NCBI GenBank assembly: GCA_017577945.1
Contig: PKQS01000009.1
Span: 186,001-250,000, forward strand
Direction: 5' to 3'
Source: Bacillota bacterium
GTDB taxonomy: Bacteria; Bacillota; Limnochordia; Limnochordales; ZCTH02-B6
DNA length: 64,000 nt
Below the pieces are notes generated by a model, which saw only the letters and a list, made by a program, of their open reading frames with translations, had not been told where the DNA came from and made no database searches. Below, piece by piece: positions 63,504 through 64,000 of this stretch. Both the position numbers and the translations under genes were made by a program. The stretch's first letter is position 1. Each line of letters begins with the position of its first letter.

Positions 63504-64000
<497 letters not shown>

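Overview
The window is a contiguous, gene-dense piece of a high-GC (by eye about two thirds G+C) chromosome of a spore-forming, flagellated member of the Bacillota. Evidence: the gene order is the classical Bacillus/Clostridium core order (plsX-fab genes-acpP-fabF-rnc-smc-ftsY-ylxM-ffh-rpsP-khpA-rimM-trmD-rplS-lepB-rbgA-rnhB ... dprA-topA-hslVU-flgBC-fliE ... sigD-swrB-rpsB-tsf-pyrH-frr-uppS-cdsA-dxr-rseP-proS), spoVS and a sigma-H-like factor are present, and Shine-Dalgarno sequences (AAGGAGG, GGAGGTG) are strong. High GC with frequent GTG/TTG starts fits lineages such as Symbiobacteriia, Limnochordia or Thermaerobacter relatives, but the sequence alone does not decide which. No rRNA, tRNA, CRISPR array, transposase, phage gene or origin was recognised. 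No gene-free stretch exceeds 300 bases; the longest is the roughly 290-base divergent region at 7209-7494.

Layout. (1) 1-6647: tail of a DUF177 protein, ribosomal protein L32, then a tightly coupled fatty-acid/phospholipid block (plsX, fabH, fabD, fabG, acpP, fabF) and RNase III. (2) 6612-8543: a non-syntenic insertion holding a LexA/S24-like repressor on the minus strand, divergent from spoVS and a sigma-H-like factor. (3) 8628-19413: smc, SRP receptor and SRP (ftsY, ylxM, ffh), ribosome and tRNA maturation (rpsP, khpA, rimM, trmD, rplS), signal peptidase, 50S assembly GTPase and RNase HII. (4) 19421-25060: an HD-GYP phosphodiesterase, YraN, then a DNA-uptake-flavoured group (comM, an L,D-transpeptidase, a zinc-ribbon protein, dprA). 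(5) 25146-29203: topA, hslV, hslU. (6) 29328-54236: a nearly complete flagellar operon from flgB to sigD, with motAB inside and no che genes. (7) 54324-64000: swrB-like region, then translation (rpsB, tsf, frr, proS), pyrimidine nucleotide, isoprenoid and phospholipid genes (pyrH, uppS, cdsA, dxr), rseP, and an inserted AI-2E-type permease.

How it works together. Blocks 1, 3 and 7 are growth functions (membrane lipid, protein export, ribosomes). Block 6 encodes basal body, hook, C-ring, export gate, stator and the flagellar sigma factor; block 4 adds a c-di-GMP phosphodiesterase and block 6 a PilZ receptor, a plausible motility switch. Several sigma-A-type promoters (before smc, ylxM, rplS, topA, 54324, rpsB, dxr) break the long run into transcription units, and a strong terminator lies after tsf.

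Most of the window is ordinary core genome. The points worth a second look are an apparent non-canonical start codon for rbgA, a FliM without the CheY-binding peptide beside a FliY that has it, a structured pyrH leader with a potential pseudoknot, a nested inverted repeat around the topA promoter that shares its half-site with comM, and the repressor/spoVS/sigma insertion. I did not find a convincing wholly new system.
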